DNA from: Pholiota molesta
Lineage: Eukaryota > Basidiomycota > Agaricomycetes > Agaricales > Strophariaceae
Assembly: GCA_014925825.1 (NCBI GenBank)
Contig: JACGCK010000005.1
Coordinates: 186,001-250,000, forward strand
Length of the DNA stretch: 64,000 nt
Direction of reading: 5' to 3'
The notes under the pieces are model-generated. The model was not told the DNA's origin and did not search any database. It was given only the letters and a program-made list of their open reading frames with translations. The position numbers and the translations under genes are program-made. Of this stretch, positions 1-11,019 are shown piece by piece (positions within the stretch are counted from its first letter, which is position 1; the number at the start of each line of letters is the position of its first letter).

Positions 1-978
1 CTCCTCCAAAGTAGCGCGATAAATCGCAGAAATGAGTTCCTTGCTCAATTACCGGGCCGGCGCTAAAGGTAATGAACGTACGTCATTAGCTATATTTATA
101 GCTGGAAAAAAAATTGTGGTGCACCTTTTAGATTTGTCCCACCAGTCAGGCTTCCCGATAGATTCATAGGCGCAAGCATAGCGGGCGATGGTACTCATTA
201 CCGTCAAGTTGTTTTCGTTTATGATCTGCTTCATCATTTGAACAGCTTTGAGGTAACGCAACATATATCTACGCCGTGTCTATGTCAGCGCCGGCAGAAT
301 CGCGTTAAGAAAAAGATACATACCCCACAGAGCATGTAGTATGAGAATCCTGGATCATTTTGGCAATCTTGAATCCATCTTCAATCTCTTCTTCTGGACC
401 AGTGGTGATGGGCTTCTCAATGAACATGGCAACTCCAGGGAAGTGCTTCAGGATCTGCAGTTCGATGTCTCGGCCTGGGCGCAGGCTCCCGCGGAACATG
501 GGAGGGCTTCCGACGATAATAGCGCGGGGTCTGTCTTGTGGCGCCATGTTGCGAACAAAGTCTTCGAAGGTTTTGAAGACACGAGTGTCTTGGTATGCTG
601 ATACGACGAAAGAGTCGCATTTCTTTTGAAGGACAGCAGTCGCGCGCTCAATCGCAGGATCAATCAGGGCAACGACCTTGAGACGAGGACCAAGTTTACT
701 ATTGAATTCTTTGATCTATGAATGCCATAATCAGAACTCGGGGAAACATACTGTTCAAAGCGGAACGAGTGATTCCAAGGTCCCTCATCGGATCCTGGCA
801 TAAATAATATCTAGTTAGAAGTCCTGACAGAAAGAGGGCCCGAACATACCGAACATGATGTTACCCGCGCCAATAAATACCACATTGAAGTTGTCTGTTC
901 CACCAATGGCTGTTGTCCTTCAGATACGAGTCAGTATTTCCGGGACAGAGTAGATACTCCCAAGACGTACTTGTCCAT
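1..978 (-). CDS. Gfo/Idh/MocA-family NAD(P)-dependent oxidoreductase, 3' end outside window
   Basis: Predicted dinucleotide-dependent oxidoreductase of the Gfo/Idh/MocA family; the substrate cannot be told from sequence. The start is taken as ATG at 978, where an 8-nt first exon is joined by a GTACGT...AG intron to an exon reading TTAIGGTDNFNVVFIGAGNI. That is a glycine-rich Rossmann strand-turn at about residues 15-22. Later exons contain SDEGPWNHSFRFE, VVALIDPAIERA, the family EKP motif as MFIEKPIT (about 330-440) and GYMLRYLKA. The last exon in the window reads GPVIEQGTHFCDLSRYFGG, where the His and Asp are typical of the catalytic region. The reading frame still runs at base 1, so the C-terminus is missing. 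At least five exons are inferred. The family call is firm and the specific reaction is not. Confidence 0.85.
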
Positions 979-1641
979 AGGCACGAGCCTGGAGGGGTCA
1001 ATGGAGGGGCGGCGCGATCCTGAATTCGCAGCTGAATCCCTGCGGCTAGAGCCACGCCTCTCTGCAGATCGTTGGAACATGGCAAATACGAAGAAAGTGG
1101 AAGGGAAGCAGGATATCGGATGGGAGTCGAGAAGAAGGGGAGATATAGATATTGCTGCTTATGTACTTGACGATCGATATGATATGAATAACACGCGTTG
1201 GAGTAGATTGCGCACATAAGGGGAAGCCGTCCCATGATCATTGCCCCAAGATCCATTCCGGGGCCCATCGCGTATTATTTGAATTGGTCCCCCTATCGAC
1301 GTCGCTTCTCTTTGTGGTGCATGCGCTGGCTGCGCTGCGTCTCCCTCGAACGCGGCTCGGAGCACTGGGCGCGTTGAGCACTGAGCGCGTTGAGCTATTT
1401 CTTCGCCTTTCTTCCGTGTTGGTCACGTGCACCACAGAAACCCCTAACATGAACAGGAATCGGAATCCGGCTGGTATATTCTGATATAAGTTAATCGTAG
1501 AATTACATAGTTCGTTCCAAATTCTTCCAAGATGTCGAGCTGATTCCAGAGCAGAAGTGTTGTTCCTTATGCACTCCTAGTGTCCAAAAGATCCCCCAAG
1601 TGGGTTGAATGCAATGTAATGTTGGGGGGAATGAATAGACA
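979..1641. other. Intergenic, no gene seen
   Basis: This stretch lies between the 5' end of the oxidoreductase gene and the 3' end of the small coiled-coil gene. Short open frames in several phases (861-1268, 1159-1365, 1284-1484) show no recognisable domain and no exon-like continuation. It presumably holds the oxidoreductase promoter and the neighbour's 3' untranslated region. Confidence 0.5.
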
Positions 1642-2124
1642 CTAAGATGATGGTTCCTCCATGATCTTTTGTTCCTTTCTCATGAGTTGTTCTCGTCGGC
1701 GCTCAGCAGCGCGTTCGGCCGCTTCTAGGCGGTCTGTCATCGCTTTCAGCTCGGCCTTGAGCTTTTCGTTTTCTTGTGCCAATTTCATCACGTTTGACGC
1801 CCGCTTCTGAATCTTTTGGCCCCTGCCGAATCGTGCGACATCAAAGTTTCAGCCCATCAATACAGTGAACAGAAAGCAATAGGACGCACTCTGGAGTTTC
1901 AGGATCGATGAATGTCGAAAAGTCGAGACTCAGATCAGTGGTGGGTATCTCTGGGAGGTTTGCGATCATCGGGACGCGTTCAACCTTGGGAGACGCGGTT
2001 TGGTCGACTCTGGAGGGTCATGATCAGACTATCCTTCCAAGAATACTCGGCAGAGTACAAGTGAATGCACGGACCCAGTGGCCTCGTTGGTTGGCTCGAC
2101 GGCGTCTTCGTATCCAGAGCTCAT
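1642..2124 (-). CDS. Small acidic/coiled-coil protein, function unknown
   Basis: I do not recognise this gene. Three exons are inferred: ATG at 2124 (MSSGYEDAVEPTNEATG), a GTCCGT...CAG intron, an exon reading VERVPMIANLPEIPTTDLS, a GTGCGT...CAG intron, then an exon ending at the TAG at 1642-1644. The product is about 110 residues. The last 45 are a charged Glu/Lys/Arg/Ala helix (KLAQENEKLKAELKAMTDRL onward) with heptad-like spacing, so a coiled coil is likely. The N-terminal half is acidic and Pro/Thr-rich. The gene is divergent from PIG-Y, with 146 bp between the two start codons. The consistent splice phases and the helical C-terminus support a real gene. It could be a small subunit of a larger complex, but no family is proposed. 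Confidence 0.6.
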
Positions 2125-2270
2125 GATGATACACTGATAGAGGGGTGTGCAAGGGTGGGCCAACGTTCTCCAGCAGAAGGCTGCGTTACATAATATCCCG
2201 TAGCAACTCAACAAACAAGCTCAATCTTCTTTCCCAGGACCCGCCCACCACATCTTCAGCTGGCGCGTCG

Positions 2271-2574
2271 ATGAATGTCCATGCTGCTCTACAGGATCTG
2301 AATACGGGACATCTTGTCGTTCTATCCTCTCTAATTTTCTTTGTAATAGCAGGTTATGGTGTACTATTTAGCGCGTTCTTACCCCTGACCGGAATCTCGG
2401 TGCGTATGTCCAGCCCAAAATCACTCCCGACCATGACATTGACCCCTTTATTAGATCCTTGACTGGCTGGCGAACGACACCCATTACAAATATTTTGCCA
2501 TTCTCCTTATACCCACCACATCTTATTTTGTCATCGCGAACTGGGTTGGATGGCAGTACTACCGAAATTCATGA
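2271..2574 (+). CDS. PIG-Y/ERI1-like subunit of GPI N-acetylglucosaminyltransferase
   Basis: Predicted small membrane subunit of the enzyme that adds GlcNAc to phosphatidylinositol, the first step of GPI-anchor synthesis at the ER. Two exons, 2271-2399 and 2455-2574, encode 82 residues. The intron 2400-2454 starts GTGCGT and ends TTATTAG. The N-terminal half reads MNVHAALQDLNTGHLVVLSS followed by a membrane segment (about residues 15-38). The C-terminal half has a second membrane segment and ends ANWVGWQYYRNS. The PIG-Y family has this layout: two hydrophobic segments and a terminal W-x-W/G-x-(K/Y)-x-(F/Y)-R-x-x. In yeast the homologue Eri1 also binds Ras, which cannot be assessed here. The small size means automated annotation easily misses it. 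Assignment rests on architecture and the C-terminal motif. Confidence 0.72.
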
Positions 2575-2781
2575 ACTTTGCGTGAGTGAAAAGTTCGCAA
2601 TTAAGCTAATAGATCATACACTGAGAGATCTCGATACTTATACATAAATCTCCATAGACGGTTCATAATCCAAGAAGGGCGTATACATAATGCTACATAG
2701 CGGCATACGATTCCGAAAGCATGCGACGACGATGACTGGAACATAAATAACTTAATAAATTAATAGAGGAACCAACAAATC

Positions 2782-5700
2782 TCATAGAATTCGCGAACGA
2801 CGTTGGGGAAGGTCTTTAATAGCCGACCAAAGTGTTCCTCCTTCGGCAGCTCCCTTTGGTTGAGCTGTCGATCCAAGAGCCCGCGCAGAATACGGACTTC
2901 TTGACCTTCTGTCCGGCATGGACGCTATGGACCGAACAGGACTTGGTTGACGAGCCGCTGACAGCGCATAATCAGAGCGAGGAACGCTCCGTTCTGACCG
3001 TGGTTTGGGCTTGATGAATTCTGTTCTTGGGATGAATGATTTTCTGGGATAGTCATGAGTGGGACTTGGTTGGCGTGCTGACTCCCATATTCAGAGCCTG
3101 CAACACTCATTTCCGATCTTGGTCTGTTGCTGCGGAACTCGAATTTAGCGGACGATTTCGTAGGTTCCGGCAAAGGTGGATCTTCTGCTTGGCTTTCATC
3201 GTCTTGGACTGATTCTGGAGGTCTCCGAGGGAACATGGACCCGGCATAAAGTGGGCGTGATTTAGTAACAATTTGACGAGAAGGAGCAGCTGGTAGTCGA
3301 AGATATTTTGCCCGTCTAAAAGAAATTTAATCAATCATGAAATGCAACATGTGGGAATGAGATACTCACGCGACAGCCTTGAGAGTGGTCTTCGTCTTGT
3401 ACACCTGAATCCACTTCTCGAAACACCTCACTGGGAAAAGAGAATGAATGAGAGGTTGTTGATTATGTGGGATGATGTTCTTACCCAGAGTATTGTAACG
3501 ATCGGTTTCCCGAGCTTTTTTCATCCGTAAAGCATTCGGCATGGCCGTCCGCCATCTCTTGAAGAACTTCTCTTTCAGATGTCTGGAATGGAACTTGAGA
3601 GCTGGTAGGGACTGCAGGGATCGATTAGGTCAAGTCGCGAGAGGTGGGACATTTGTAACTCACATCTGTTTTGGACCGCCAGATGGTGAACGCACTAAGC
3701 ATCACATTCCTTTGGTTGCCTAGAATGACTTCATATTCCTGCAGACATGCAATGAGATCACGGAAAAGTCATCGTGCGGGAAACTAACCAATGGTCGTAG
3801 TCTTTCTTCCTTGAAGCGTTCCCTCCATTTCTCCCATGCCGATGTGATAGCCAGTTGTCGAAGCTGAGCTTCCTTGCGCTCATGGTTCAATCGTCTATGT
3901 TCGGCAGCGCGCTTCACAGTCAGCCAGCGATGGAATGCTCGGCGAAGGACGTCTATAAGCGTATAGTTAGATTCCACTTTTACGAGGAGCTGTAAAAGCT
4001 TTACCTTCTCGTTTTACTAGGAGATAATTTTCTAGGAGACTGACTTCCTCGGCATGTTGTCGACGGCAAAGCTTCCACTTGAAAAAGGCCGACCTAGAAA
4101 TGAATAGAGTATATCAGACGATGTTGTAAAGAAATTCTTTCAGCGCTTACTTTAGCAAAGATGCATCATACCGCTGTGCTACATCCAATTCACAAGACTT
4201 GATGTTGATGACTCGTTTCGTCCAATGTGTAAGTGTATTGGATATAATCCGCTGTAAAATATGTGTCAATTCTTGCAGAATATCAATATTGAATATGTCT
4301 CCAACCTTTTCGATACAGTCTCGCATAATAATCTCGCATTGTTTGAAGTATCGTCCTTGATTTGTTCGATGACGCCAAACTAGAAAGAAATGAAGGTAAG
4401 CATGGAATAAATATAATAACCGTAACGGTACATACCATCAAAAACCTTGCGAACTCTAGAAATATTCCATTTTTTGAGCCGTTCTTGCCTCTTTCTTTCC
4501 TCCATGGCTGCAATCCAAATCTTCCATGCTCTACGAGTCTCAAAAAATCTATTCGCCCATCGAGCAACTTTGGCTGATTGATAGACATCACGAAGACGGA
4601 GGCGCCAGAGCAGTAATACTTTTGCACGGAGATGTGTTGCATGGAATTCCATGGCGTATTGATGGGCATTCCGATGAGTTGTGAGAATCTTTTGCCAACG
4701 AACCAATGCATTGCCAGCAACACTAGCGCTGCTACGCTCAAAGAATTTGTCAGCGAGGTCTGGAGATATAACAAGTCAGAATCATAATTTCGCGAAGATA
4801 TATCTCATTACCTAGGTCTGCATTGCGATTTGCGATACGGGCTTTCCAAGCACTCCATGCATTTCTCACAACAAGAGAGGTTTTGAACTCTTCAAGTCGT
4901 TTTCCTCGCGTGCGAGCTCTCCATATTCGGACGACAGCACGCAAGAGAAGGTCGTCTTGGCGAACAAGATACTTTTTGGCACGATTCTCAAGAGCCTGAT
5001 CATAATATAAACCATCATCAAAGATTTCGGAAAATTAAAAGTACTCACTGCTAGCGTCTGCACCGATTTCTTCCATGTCTGAATTGCATTCTTCAAGATC
5101 ATTTTGTCCCGAAAATTATCAGCGAATTTGACGACCTCCCTGTTCATTCCGTTTAACAAAATATCCGAAGCCGCGGAATACAACTTACATTCGCTTTCTC
5201 CAGAGATCGAGGCTGTTAGTCATGATTCTGCGATCAATTCTCTGGATCATATTGTGTTCATCTCTTCGCAAATTCATCGTCTGAGTCCATCTTTTAAAGC
5301 ACGCTTTCAATAAAGCAAATTGCACACTCTCTGAGAATTGGTCCGCCAGGTTGTACATGTCGTCGAGTTTCAGCAAGCCTTCTTTCCATTGGGAATAGTA
5401 TCGAATCACTATATTCGATTGATAAAGAGTATCGGCGCGGTGTTCGAGGTGAAGCTGTTGCCAAATTTTCCATGCGCCTTTAATAATCCGAGTGTCAGAT
5501 CTATTCTTCATGATCTTCATCTTTTGCCGCATATCGTTCCGCCAAGCGATCTGTCGCTTGTGCTTCAATTTTGCTTGCCAGAGTTTGAAGAAGATCCTAG
5601 CGCGGCAAGTATCGAATTGTTTTACGAGCTCATCTTCTCGAATGCGTCGGGTAGCGAGCTTTGTTTGCCAACGTTGCATAAACAACCTGAGAAGAAGTTT

Positions 5701-6817
5701 ATCTCGAGCCTCTCCGATTTGTTGATGAGTAGTCTATAGTCCAATAAGCATATGGTGGGAAGCACGTCAAGAATAAAGTTACCTACAGTGATCCATAGAA
5801 ATCCATTCCTCCACATCTCCCAGCAGCGGCCAATGAGCATGTCATCTCGGAACTTGTCTGCAAATTCTTCATCTTGCTGCATCTTAATGTTCTTCCATGC
5901 GTCGTCTAGATCTACAACTTTCTCCCTGTCTGTAGGAACTGGGGCATCTTGGCGGGTATTTCCAGTGAGTTCAGTTGGGAGAATCGGTCTCTCTGCTTTG
6001 GGTATCCGATGTCGAGATAAGGTGGGCAAAGTTGCGTCAAATGCAGTGGATTTGTACGAGGGAGGAACTGGAGATGAACTTGCACCTTCATCGTCAGAAG
6101 GAGGAGCCGGCGAGGCCTGCTTTAGTCCTTTTGCTCTCTGTGCTATAGAAGCAAGGATCGGGAATTCTGTAGCATCCAGAGAGAATCTGTTCTGGGAAGT
6201 GACCGTCTTCACCGCTGCTTGAGGGGCTTTCAAAGCTCCGAGCTTCGAAGTTGGATGCTGGATTACCGTGGATTTTGATTTGCGAGTTATTTCACGTCTT
6301 TTGGAGACGTACGCTTGGGAAATACTTGAACACTGGTCGTCGGATAATCGAGTCTCCGATTGCATGTGCGGGTGGAAGCTTGACTCCGATTGGAAACTGC
6401 CCAACGTAGGGGTTACTGGCAGTCGCTGATACGGCATGAGCATAGGAAGAGCTTCATACGCTCAGAAAAACTCACAGAATCGACCTGAGCCTTGACCATT
6501 TCCCACTTGTCACCCCAGTTCTTACCCTTCAAAGTTCCCAGTTTCAGCAGCTTGCCATAGTAAACAACTTCTTGGGGGTCGAGTCCGCGTTCATTAAGCA
6601 CGTCAGAATAGGCCTTAAAGATGGTGAAAAAAGTAGTGGCGCTGGGGCCAGCGCGTTTTATCACGGCATCAAGGATTTCGATGTCGCCTGGAGTCAAATT
6701 CTGTAGCTCAGGAGCGACTGTGCCATTAGCAGACTGAGTGAGGTCCGTTCGCGCAGATGTGTCTAGCGTGTGTGGTCTGATTGGAGGCGAGGCGCGTGTT
6801 GGCTGAAAACGATGCAT
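2782..6817 (-). CDS. SFI1: SFI1-family centrin-binding spindle pole protein
   Basis: Predicted scaffold of the spindle pole body half-bridge, which binds centrin (Cdc31) along a long helix and is needed for pole duplication. The start is ATG at 6817 (MHRFQPTRASPPIRPH). The first 300 residues are a small helical region (GDIEILDAVIKRAGPSATTF) and a disordered linker. From about 5.8 kb down to 3.7 kb there are roughly eighteen repeats with the SFI1 signature of a central Trp in a charged helix, for example RARIFFKLWQAKLKHKR, IIKGAWKIWQQLHLEHR, RRAWKIWIAAMEERKR, VVRNAWSAWKARIANR and ITSAWEKWRERFKEERL. About a dozen short introns are inferred. The C-terminal tail is Ser/Pro/Arg-rich. Its last 95 codons (SPTHDYPRKS to QRRSRIL, stop TGA at 2782-2784) lie one frame off the preceding exon near 3070, most simply a single missing base. 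If that frame change is not real, the protein would instead stop at 2925. Confidence 0.88.
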
Positions 6818-7099
6818 AACGCATTAGCACGAAGGAAGTAACAAGCGTCTCAATGAGGCCACCGTCGAATCTCGTGGCTCGAAGGACGCGACGCATTTAT
6901 TCCCACGCGTGACCGTGTTGACGAATACGTTACTTAGCAAATACTGACTTAAATATAAAAAATAATCCGCGCAAATAAATTAGAATTAAATTATTACTTT
7001 CTTGGATAGAAATACAGTTTTAAGAGTGAGATGTCAATTGACTAAGGTACTGATCAAAGTGTGACGATAGGTAGCGTAAGGATATACGTTGTGCTTGGG

Positions 7100-9826
7100 T
7101 TATGTAGCCCAAATGCCTTGCTCAGTGGTTTGCGAGTCCGACCACATGATAGGAGCAGGTTCTTCTTCTGACTTCCAGGTCTCCCATGTCACGGTAGAAA
7201 CCTCCATGTCCGTCGGAGGTGTATGTTCGATGACAATCTTGACAAAGTGCGAAAGACTAAAATCCATGCTCAGGCCACCTTGATAAGGAAGGGCGCAGTC
7301 ATTTGCAAGGCGCGGAGTGTTGTTTTCGGAACACATGTTAGGTTGCCGGATATCGGGCCAATAGAAGCCTTCCTGAGGCGTCGATTGTCGGCTCTCTAGT
7401 TCGCAAGGTGATGACAGTGGAGGGCTTAATGAGAGCATGTCGCTCATAGTGAGCGAGTGCCTGAACATAAGGGATGCCAGAAACCTTGAATACAGAGCAG
7501 GTGTATGCCTGCCATCAAGGGCGACGTCGTTGGACCCCAGAATGGAGATGAGCCTGGACACTGACATGATGATTTCTTGCTGCAGATTGACGTCGAGCAG
7601 AGACAAGTATCGTGGGCGGAACAACTATAGGCAAATGAAAGTGTTAGTAAGATAAAACAGAAAAATAGAAATTACTCACGTTAATCAAGAAAGCAGCCGC
7701 AAAAGACACATATAGGAAGTTCGCGTCCATGGCATAACGCAAATATCCAGTTGGATATAATCTCTCGATTGTTATTTGTATTACACTGCGGGCAGCATCG
7801 ATTGATTTAATCAAGATCTCCGAGCCGCGGTTCAAATCTTGGGGGTTGGTTTTTTGGAAACCAACAAGTAGAACTACCAATCTCAAGTATGCTGTGATCC
7901 TGAAGAGTCGATGTTAGATGGGTTGCAAAGCATTCAAAGATTCAGCAACTTACATTTGATTGGTGTTTTCTCGATAGCTGCACACAGGAAGTGCTATTAA
8001 CTATTAAGTCATTGACAAATACAATGATGACTTCAGAAACGTACGCATGAATTTGAATTCTGCGGCGTACGCATCAGTCCAAGCATCCATTTCATTAGAG
8101 AGCATATCTTGCATCTGGAGGGCTGCTTTGACGACGTCTCTGGGCTATCATCCATCGCCTTCAGCAAATATATGGGAGCAGTCCGCTAAAAAAGCAAACC
8201 TTGCTGCCGTCAAAAGAATCGACAGAATCATCCTTCATGTATTCTCGCCATTGTGCCATGCACATTAGAATCTGCACAGATGCACAGAGATGGACGTCGA
8301 ATGGAGTATTCAGAGGAGAAGATCTGTACCATTCGCGAGAGTTTCGAGCAATATAATCATCCAAGCTAAGCATAGGTATTTTCCCGAATTGGGTGGCATG
8401 TGACCCATCGACACAGTAGCAATTTAACCAAGTACGCGTCCGGTTAAGGGCCTCGCGTTCATCGCATGTAGGAGGTGGCGGTTGATTTAATTCTAGTTCG
8501 ATTGCCATTCTAGCATGCGATTGGTGAATAAGAGGGACGTCTCTGTCAAACGAAAAGATTTCTCACCGAATCGCAACACCCATCAACAGCCAGCTTCTAT
8601 CCTCGACCCATTTCTTTTTTGGCACAGGATATACGGCCATGATCAAATAAGCCTGACAAACATCTATGCTTCTGTGCCCTTCTACCAGCCCTTGTCCGGC
8701 AAGGTCTCTGGCGAATTCCATAGCAAGCGGATAAAGGCCAGGCCTCGCCGTATAGTATCGTGATGCAACGGCGCAAACTAAGATATTTTAGTTTCTTACG
8801 ATCGCCATAATTATAATTCGGAGGGTACTCACGGACAGTAAATAGGAAAGGGCTGGTCCACAGCAGCTTCTGTGGGGTGTGGTAGTTTTCATCCAGAATG
8901 GAGAAATATGGCTATAAATATGCTTAACGCCGGGTTCAGTCAAGATACCGTATAACTTACGTTTACATGGCTGAAGAAGCTGTTATACAGATTAAATTTC
9001 AATCCTCGAAATAGAGCTGATAAACTACATAGAGAAGAGTTGTTGGATATCCTCGGGGTAAAGAGAACAATGTTTGACAATTTCAGGAAGAGCTAGATGT
9101 TGACTTGGGATGCCTGATGTCCAAAAAATGAGATTTCGGTGGCGCCGATAAAGAAAGAAATATCACCTCCAGCATAGTACAACATCACAGCGAATTCGGG
9201 GATTTCCCTTTGTGAGCCCAACTCCTTTGGACATGATCTACATCTGAGAATTTCAGGACTGCTTGTAGAAATTATTGAGACAATGAAACATACCACTTGA
9301 ACCAGGAGACTTCGACATCCAATGATGGACTTTCTGTTCGGCTATTCTTTGATCATATTGACGAAGAAGATTCTGGATGTGAATATCTTGTTCGTGAGAC
9401 CGTTCTTGTAGTTGTTCGTGAGTGCTGATGAATATGTTAGATGAAATTCTCTGGCATGAAGCCAGGGATGGAACACACTCTGCTGGCTTTCTCTTTTTCC
9501 TTTCACGGGGTTGGCACGGAAGATTCTTCGCTTGGCATCGCCTACACTTCTTCTCCCCAGGAACGAATTCACATCTAACCTGCAAACAGTTGGGTATGCT
9601 TTGTTTCAACAACATTCCTACTTTACACACCTTAACTGATTTACAGTCAACGCATGCTCCAGAACTTAAGAAATATGATCAGCCCATGGTCCAGATAGAG
9701 CGTACCACGGACATACACTTTCTTTGTGCCAGCTCGACTGCCAGAGTTTTCATCGTATACATCCATGCTGTCGTTGTCGGAATTAGAGAGATGAAAAGAG
9801 CGCGCGCTGGATGCTTGGCTGGGCAT
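7100..9826 (-). CDS. Zn2Cys6 transcription factor with fungal-specific TF domain
   Basis: Predicted nuclear DNA-binding regulator. The N-terminus (ATG at 9826, MPSQASSARSFHLSNSDNDS) is followed after two introns by the binuclear zinc cluster: ACVDCKSVKVRC, then CRRC and C, matching C-x2-C-x6-C-x8-C-x2-C-x6-C, with a basic tail PRERKKRKP. The cluster is split by an intron between SVK and VRCEF, and an intron of about 49 nt just upstream brings KVYVR next to ACVDC. A short coiled segment follows (EQLQERSHEQDIHIQNLLRQ). The C-terminal half resembles the fungal-specific transcription factor domain, with the segment RTWLNCYCVDGSHATQFGKI and hydrophobic helices through 7.1-8.5 kb. The stop is TAA at 7100-7102. 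Target genes cannot be inferred: the neighbours are unrelated housekeeping genes and there is no biosynthetic cluster. The exact exon chain in the C-terminal half is approximate. Confidence 0.85.
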
Positions 9827-11019
9827 TGTTGGGGGGTCGGATTGAATGACTATAAGAGGTTGCAGGCTCACTAGACGTGATATCAGTACCTAGCTCTTAT
9901 GAGTAAAAGTCACAAACACGTACGTCTGGTATGTTTTCGATGCCCAGAGATCTAGGTCCCAATGCCGTTGCTGTGGGAGTGAACAACACTAGATTGACGA
10001 AGAGTTGGGAACACAAGGTAAATCACCGGCCGCGATGATGTAGAGAAAGAGTGAATGCACACACCGATCTGCCAGACAAAAGCTTTATTTATTAACGAGA
10101 AGCGTGTTCAGCACCGATGTTCACGGTATTTACATAGATTTCGACTCTTCTTAAGCAGTTGTACGCATTTTGGTTGCCGAGTACTTATCGAGATCAGTCG
10201 ATCTTCGAAATGAGTCGAAATGAGAAGTAACCGAGTCGTTTCTTCCTCCGTTCTAAGGGTCGGTTTGCGAATGCGTCGAGGTAGCAGTCCCCACACTAAC
10301 ACCAACCAAAATAGACACCATCTGTCTGAGTGAGTCTTTTGTTCCTAAACGAGACGCCTCCATCAGTTTTCGAAAGCAATGACAAGCGAGCTAAGTTGTA
10401 AAATAGCCACTGAAACAGTTACTGAGTATTGTATCCGACCTGCTTTCGAGTTTGTGACTGCAACTGTGCAGTGAGGAGGCCCTTCGAGATTGTGCAAAGA
10501 CTGCCGAAATGATCATTTTGACGTCAGCTCGGACAACATGGGGAGATCAGAGGACCCTGAGCGAGATTGAATGAGCGGTCCCGGCCGGCGCTGAGCGCTG
10601 GAGAGAAGGAAACGAGAGGTATTATGTGTTGATTTGTCACGGTCAGGGGGTCCAATTGCAGTTCGTCCCGCGGCATTTTCGGCATCTGCTACCGAAGCCC
10701 GCCGATCATCAAGCTTCCCTCTCTCCTCCTGAATGCTCGTCACGTTCAATACTTACTAAGTATTTCCTCATGACGTCCTATTCCAAGAGTCATTCCGAGG
10801 TTGCAGTCTTGTTTAGGAGTTCTACATTCCTATGGCCGTCTAGACTCTCTATGTCCTTGCTTCTTCGAAGTTGGAAATACCCCATTCATGACAGCTACGC
10901 AACGTGATGCTGTGAACATTTCGACTGGTTCTTATCTAGTTACTAATCCCCAACCCCCACACTTAGAGTCTTCCAGTGTCTTACAAGCTCGCCTTCATTT
11001 TCCGATACCAATACCCAAT
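9827..11019. other. Intergenic, divergent promoter region
   Basis: This is a 1.2-kb gap between the transcription factor start (-) and the aldolase-family start (+). Short frames at 10108-10305, 10513-10749 (-) and 10626-10907 (+) have no recognisable domain, no splice continuation and atypical composition. It presumably holds both promoters. No gene is supported. Confidence 0.5.

Noticed and set aside
7815..7850. tRNA-like B-box (GGTTCAAATCTTGGGG)
   Set aside because: No matching A-box, acceptor stem or cloverleaf around it, and it lies inside a coding exon of the transcription factor gene.
10513..10749. 78-codon minus-strand frame upstream of the aldolase-family gene
   Set aside because: No start context, domain or splice partner; it sits in a probable promoter region.
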